NCBI GenBank assembly: GCA_938002705.1
Contig: CALLAG010000080.1
Location: forward strand, 1 to 10,500
Source: an uncultured Saprospiraceae bacterium
GTDB taxonomy: Bacteria > Bacteroidota > Bacteroidia > Chitinophagales > Saprospiraceae
Reading direction: 5' to 3'
Length of the DNA: 10,500 nucleotides
Under the pieces are notes generated by a model. That model worked only from the letters and a program-made list of their open reading frames with translations, did not search any database and was not told the DNA's origin. Shown here piece after piece: positions 6,855-10,500 of this stretch (position 1 is the first letter of the stretch; every line of letters begins with the position of its first letter). A program made the position numbers and the translations under genes.

Positions 6855-9140
6855 ATGAAAAGAATATCATCATTATTGACATTGACTTTTCTTATGTTAG
6901 CTGGTCAATTAGTATCCCAAAATTCTGGAGTCTCTGGTTCCGTAAGAGATGCTGAGACGAATGAGCCTCTGTACGGTGCTACTATCAGAATCAATGAGAT
7001 AGGAACTGTCACCGCTCTAGACGGGCAGTATAATATCACTTATAATCCTGGAACTTATAGAGTCAGAATCTCTTACATAGGATATAAGTCACAGGTCTAT
7101 GAAGTCAGTATAATAGAGAATGATTATACACAATTAGACGTCGTAATGTCACCATCTAAATTAATCCTGGAGACAGCTACTATAACGGGATCTAAGCATC
7201 AGAAGTCTATAGCAAGATCTCCTATATCTATAGAAGTAATCAAGCCAGATCTTATAAGTAATACCAATGCAGTAAGGTTAACTTCAGTATTAGATAAAAT
7301 CCCAGGCGTACAGCTGATAGATAATCAAGCAAATATCAGAGGTGGCTCAGGATGGTCCTATGGAGCGGGTAGTCGTGTGCTATTACTGATAGATGATGTC
7401 CCTGCATTACAGGGAGATGCAGGTAGACCGTCATGGAGCGATATACCTGTAGAGAACATTAGCCAAGTAGAGGTGCTTAAAGGTGCTGCATCAACATTAT
7501 ACGGCTCCTCAGCGATGAATGGTATCATCAATATCAGGACAGGATATGCGACGTCTAAGCCTACTACTAAAGCTTCTATCAGCTATATCAATTATATGGC
7601 CCCAGCAGATGAGAATAAGAAATGGTGGGATACAGCCCCATCCAGAATTAATGCAAGTATCCTACATAAGCAAAAAATCGGAGCTCTCGATATAGTGACG
7701 AATGGATTCTATGAAGATTTCAAAAGTTATTATCAAGATGCTTTTGAGAAGCGATACAGATTTTCTCTCAATGCCAAGTATAAGATCAATGATAGAATCT
7801 CAATAGGTCTTAACTCTATGTATAATAAAGGAGATAGCGCTAATCCATTCTTATGGGCCAATGGAGGAAGCGGGGCATACGTAGCATTAGCCGGATCTTT
7901 AATTAATACTGTAAGTACCAGATATTATGTAGATCCGCAGATTACGATATTCGATAAGAATGATAACAGACACAAGATATTCGGAAGACACTATTCTATA
8001 TCTAATGGCAATAGTTCTAATCAGTCTAATGCTTCCGTAAGTAATTATGTAGAGTATCAATTCTTAAAGAAAATAGAAGAATGGGATATGGATCTCACAA
8101 CAGGAACGGCAGCGTATCTTGTCAGTTCTAATTCAGAGTTATTCGGAGACGTAGAGTTGACCTCTAATAATATAGCCGGCTATGCTGAAGTGGACAAACG
8201 CTTTGGCGAGCGACTTACTGCAACCTTAGGTCTAAGATATGAATACAACTATCAAGAAAGCCCGGAAGTATTTAAGGGAGATACCATACCGGGCGGCTTA
8301 GTAGAAGAGTCTAAGCTGATTGCTCGTACAGGATTAAATTACAAACTGGATACAGCAACCTACTTGCGAGCCAGCTGGGGGCAGGGTTATAGATTTCCTA
8401 CTATTACAGAACGATTTATAGAGACCGGTCTTAGCGGATTTTTTATTTTTCCCAATGTATATCTGCAGTCAGAGAATGGATGGACATCTGAGATTGGTGC
8501 TAAGCAAGGAGTAAGGTTAGGAGGATGGGAAGGTTATATAGATGTAGCTTTATTTTGGTCACAATATAATAATATGACAGAATTTACATTTGTCACACAA
8601 GACGGTATGCAAGGCTTCCAGTCTCAGAATGTAGGTAGGACAGATGTCAAAGGTTATGAGCTTAATATCGCAGGGAGATCTAAGCTATTTGGAATTCCTA
8701 TCAATGTTATAGGTGGTTACACTTACATCAATCCCACTTACAGAGATTTTGATAATAATCAAGCTATACGATCAAGTATCAGCACACCAGTAGGGGAGAC
8801 GGAGCTACAGAATATACTTAAGTACAGAACGAGGCATAATCTCAAGTTAGACATTGAAGGGTCTTACAATGGATTTGCAGCAGGTTTTGCATTTATACAC
8901 TCAAGTGCCACAGAAACGATAGACGAATTACTAAATAATATTGGCTTAATTGGTTTTTATAGAAATGCCAATCCTGGCGGTTTTATCAAACTGGATGCAA
9001 GAATCGCATATACTTACAATAGTCTAAAAATCAGCGTGTTAGCAGAAAATATACTTAATCAGGAATATACATTAAGACCTGGCCTTCTCGAAGCCCCTCG
9101 TAATATAGGCCTAAGATTAGACTATAATATCTCAGGATAA
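6855..9140 (+). CDS. TonB-dependent outer-membrane receptor with carboxypeptidase-regulatory-like N-domain
   Basis: A 761-aa outer-membrane transporter driven by TonB-ExbBD. Signal peptide about 1-21; a carboxypeptidase D regulatory-like beta-sandwich at about 24-98 (SGSVRDAETNEPLYGATI to DVVMSPS); a plug domain at about 115-228 (VLDKIPGVQLID, NIRGG, VLLLIDDVP, VEVLKGAASTLYGSSAMNG, then IINIRTG); and a 22-strand-type beta-barrel from about 229 to the end, with SWGQGYRFPT in mid-barrel and a final strand near RNIGLRLDY. No SusD homologue follows and the length is below that of most SusC proteins, so this is the classical receptor type, for metal chelate, vitamin or a small nutrient. The substrate cannot be told from sequence. 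It lies 31 bases after tdh with no terminator between, so an operon is likely. Confidence 0.92.
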   Translation: MKRISSLLTLTFLMLAGQLVSQNSGVSGSVRDAETNEPLYGATIRINEIGTVTALDGQYNITYNPGTYRVRISYIGYKSQVYEVSIIENDYTQLDVVMSPSKLILETATITGSKHQKSIARSPISIEVIKPDLISNTNAVRLTSVLDKIPGVQLIDNQANIRGGSGWSYGAGSRVLLLIDDVPALQGDAGRPSWSDIPVENISQVEVLKGAASTLYGSSAMNGIINIRTGYATSKPTTKASISYINYMAPADENKKWWDTAPSRINASILHKQKIGALDIVTNGFYEDFKSYYQDAFEKRYRFSLNAKYKINDRISIGLNSMYNKGDSANPFLWANGGSGAYVALAGSLINTVSTRYYVDPQITIFDKNDNRHKIFGRHYSISNGNSSNQSNASVSNYVEYQFLKKIEEWDMDLTTGTAAYLVSSNSELFGDVELTSNNIAGYAEVDKRFGERLTATLGLRYEYNYQESPEVFKGDTIPGGLVEESKLIARTGLNYKLDTATYLRASWGQGYRFPTITERFIETGLSGFFIFPNVYLQSENGWTSEIGAKQGVRLGGWEGYIDVALFWSQYNNMTEFTFVTQDGMQGFQSQNVGRTDVKGYELNIAGRSKLFGIPINVIGGYTYINPTYRDFDNNQAIRSSISTPVGETELQNILKYRTRHNLKLDIEGSYNGFAAGFAFIHSSATETIDELLNNIGLIGFYRNANPGGFIKLDARIAYTYNSLKISVLAENILNQEYTLRPGLLEAPRNIGLRLDYNISG

Positions 9141-9181
9141 AGGTAGAAGCGTAGAATTTGGTATCATTTTTTCTATTGAAA

Positions 9182-9203
9182 ATATGTATATTTTTGTACA
9201 TAT
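9182..9203 (+). promoter_or_regulatory. -7 box framed by a 7-bp inverted repeat, promoter of the DUF547 gene
   Basis: TATTTTTG at 9189-9196 matches the Bacteroidota -7 consensus TAnnTTTG exactly and lies 21 bases before the ATG at 9218. It is flanked without any gap by ATATGTA (9182-9188) and TACATAT (9197-9203), perfect inverted complements. A protein bound to the two arms would cover the promoter box. TTTG at 9157-9160 is too far upstream (28 bases) to be a standard -33 element. The 77-base gap after the receptor gene holds no obvious terminator hairpin. Confidence 0.5.
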
Positions 9204-9217
9204 ATAACTTATAGAAA

Positions 9218-10477
9218 ATGAAATATTTATACTCTCTTGTAATATTATCCCTTTGTTTATTTGCTGCATGCAAGTCAGACTCTAATACAGCTAAGACTTC
9301 AGAATCAGTTGCAAGCTCCGAAATCCCTACTGAGAAGCTTGAAGTAGGAGAAAAGCAGGAAGTCAAATTTACTGAATCATTAGAAGTAACTGTACCAGCT
9401 GCCACGGAGGTAGATGGTGTGAAAACAAGTACAACAGAAATAGTAGAGACTAAGACTGAAGTAAATCCGGTATCAACATCAGAGATAAAAAGTAAAGTCA
9501 CTGCACAAACTAAAAATGTAAGTACACCAGAGGTGACTAAGGTAGAAGCAGTAAAAGAAGAAGTCAAGGAAGTTGTAAATGAAGTCAAGGAAGTCGTAAA
9601 AGAAGCCACAGAAGTCGTCAAAGAAGAAGTGAAAGATGTGGTTAAAGATGTAAAAGATGCAACTAAAGAAAGCACGTCCACCCCAACTAAAATCATAGAA
9701 CCAAACCTAAAAGTAACCGTACCGATAGACCAAGGTAGTAAGCCCGCTGTAGAGCAGACTTATACCGAAGAGGTAGAAAAAGTAGATATCAAAAAGAATA
9801 CAAAATCTAATGTGCCTAATAAGCCAGGTGCTATGAATATAGATCACTCATTATTCAATAAATTACTAAGGAATAATGTATCAAATACTGGTGTGGTAGA
9901 CTATAAAGCGATAAAAGCCAATGCAACAGAATTAGAAGCATACCTTACATTATTAAGCAAAGCAGATATTACTTCTCTTTCTAAGAGTGCACAATTAGCA
10001 TTCTGGATTAATGCTTACAATGCATTCACCATTAAGAAGGTCATCAGTAACTATCCACTTAACAGCATCAAAGACTTAAACGGAGGTAAGCCGTGGGATG
10101 ACAAATGGATCAACATCGACAATAGAACGCTGTCACTAAATGACATAGAAAATAAGATTATACGACCGCAGTTTAATGAACCTCGTATACACTTTGCAGT
10201 TAACTGTGCTGCTCAGTCTTGCCCTCCTATAGGTAACTTTGCTTATTCTGCAGGTAATCTAAATACCAATATGGAAAAGGCGACAAAGGCATTTATCAAT
10301 AACGAAAAATATAATAAGATAACAAGCGGCAAAGTCGTGGTCTCTAAAATATTCGATTGGTATAAGGCAGACTTCGGTAACTTGATAGCTTTTCTTAATA
10401 AGTATGCTGACACGAAGATCGACCCTAATGCTACTATAGAGTATATGGATTACGACTGGGGACTGAATGATAAGTAA
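9218..10477 (+). CDS. DUF547 domain lipoprotein with Val-Lys-Glu repeat linker
   Basis: Predicted 419-aa lipoprotein. The signal sequence ends in LFAAC with Cys18, followed by KSDSNT. A long linker (about 19-200) is low in complexity and rich in Glu, Lys, Val and Thr; within it residues 110-150 are near-perfect heptads of VKEVVKE type that should form a charged amphipathic helix or coiled coil. Residues about 205-416 form a DUF547 domain, recognised from AFWINAYNAF at 261-270 and HFAVNCAAQSCPP at 325-337, with two Cys (330, 335) and a C-terminal SKIFDWYKADFG. The domain has a distant papain-like fold proposal in the literature, but its activity is not settled. The linker probably holds the domain away from the membrane. 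DUF547 proteins are usually shorter, so the linker is the unusual part. Transcription probably starts at the promoter box just upstream. Confidence 0.9.
   Translation: MKYLYSLVILSLCLFAACKSDSNTAKTSESVASSEIPTEKLEVGEKQEVKFTESLEVTVPAATEVDGVKTSTTEIVETKTEVNPVSTSEIKSKVTAQTKNVSTPEVTKVEAVKEEVKEVVNEVKEVVKEATEVVKEEVKDVVKDVKDATKESTSTPTKIIEPNLKVTVPIDQGSKPAVEQTYTEEVEKVDIKKNTKSNVPNKPGAMNIDHSLFNKLLRNNVSNTGVVDYKAIKANATELEAYLTLLSKADITSLSKSAQLAFWINAYNAFTIKKVISNYPLNSIKDLNGGKPWDDKWINIDNRTLSLNDIENKIIRPQFNEPRIHFAVNCAAQSCPPIGNFAYSAGNLNTNMEKATKAFINNEKYNKITSGKVVVSKIFDWYKADFGNLIAFLNKYADTKIDPNATIEYMDYDWGLNDK
9560..9622 (+). repeat. Three tandem 21-bp repeats inside the DUF547 gene
   Basis: Three in-frame 21-base units at 9560-9580, 9581-9601 and 9602-9622 share the pattern GAAGTCAAGGAAGTCGTAAA. 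The first two differ at only a couple of positions and the third is more diverged. Degenerate copies continue to about 9655. Each unit encodes one heptad of the Glu/Val/Lys helix, so the helix probably grew by tandem duplication. Such repeats can change copy number by slippage. Confidence 0.75.
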
Positions 10478-10500
10478 GTAATTGCTTAGTCCGTAATACT

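Noticed and set aside
9055..9696. A 213-codon open frame on the minus strand opposite the start of the DUF547 gene
   Set aside because: Its Thr/Ser/Leu/Val low-complexity sequence is just the reverse complement of the Glu/Lys/Val repeat codons, and it runs through a promoter and into the end of the receptor gene. The plus-strand frame has a lipobox and a known domain.

Overview
The window is AT-rich, densely coding bacterial DNA and is best read as chromosome from a member of the Bacteroidota. The evidence is TAnnTTTG-type -7 promoter boxes instead of TATAAT, few Shine-Dalgarno motifs, several lipoproteins of Bacteroidota type (DUF1573, MORN-variant repeats, DUF547), a TonB receptor with an N-terminal carboxypeptidase-regulatory-like domain, and an SDR-type threonine dehydrogenase of the Flavobacterium kind. 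The genus cannot be fixed from the sequence; a marine or environmental flavobacterial or saprospiral lineage is a guess. No RNA gene, IS element, CRISPR array or integrase was seen, and no intergenic gap exceeds about 140 bases.

Layout. Two genes lie on the minus strand at the left: a DUF1573 lipoprotein (48-599) with its own -7 box, and upstream of it a PolX/PHP protein (729-2375). The PHP phosphoesterase site of that protein looks complete, but its polymerase site looks lost. Everything to the right is on the plus strand. A MORN-repeat lipoprotein (2461-3051) is divergent from polX, has a recognisable promoter and is closed by a clear hairpin terminator (3082-3115). Next come two tightly linked genes: an unrecognised 702-aa protein (3173-5281) and, 6 bases later, a stand-alone HsdR-N-type PD-(D/E)XK nuclease domain (5288-5743). 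A threonine 3-dehydrogenase (5879-6823, GTG start) is followed after 31 bases by a TonB-dependent receptor (6855-9140), probably as one operon. The window ends with a DUF547 lipoprotein (9218-10477) that has a helical Val-Lys-Glu repeat linker and a promoter box flanked exactly by an inverted repeat.

How they work together. Most of the window is ordinary Bacteroidota content: envelope lipoproteins, nutrient uptake and amino-acid breakdown. The strongest candidate for something undescribed is the 3173-5743 pair. The large protein shows an order of segments that resembles a large superfamily 1 helicase with every catalytic motif eroded, and it sits beside a nuclease domain whose catalytic residues are all present. 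The second point of interest is the PolX protein that appears to have become a PHP nuclease only. Both are inferences from motif reading and memory of family patterns; no search was run.
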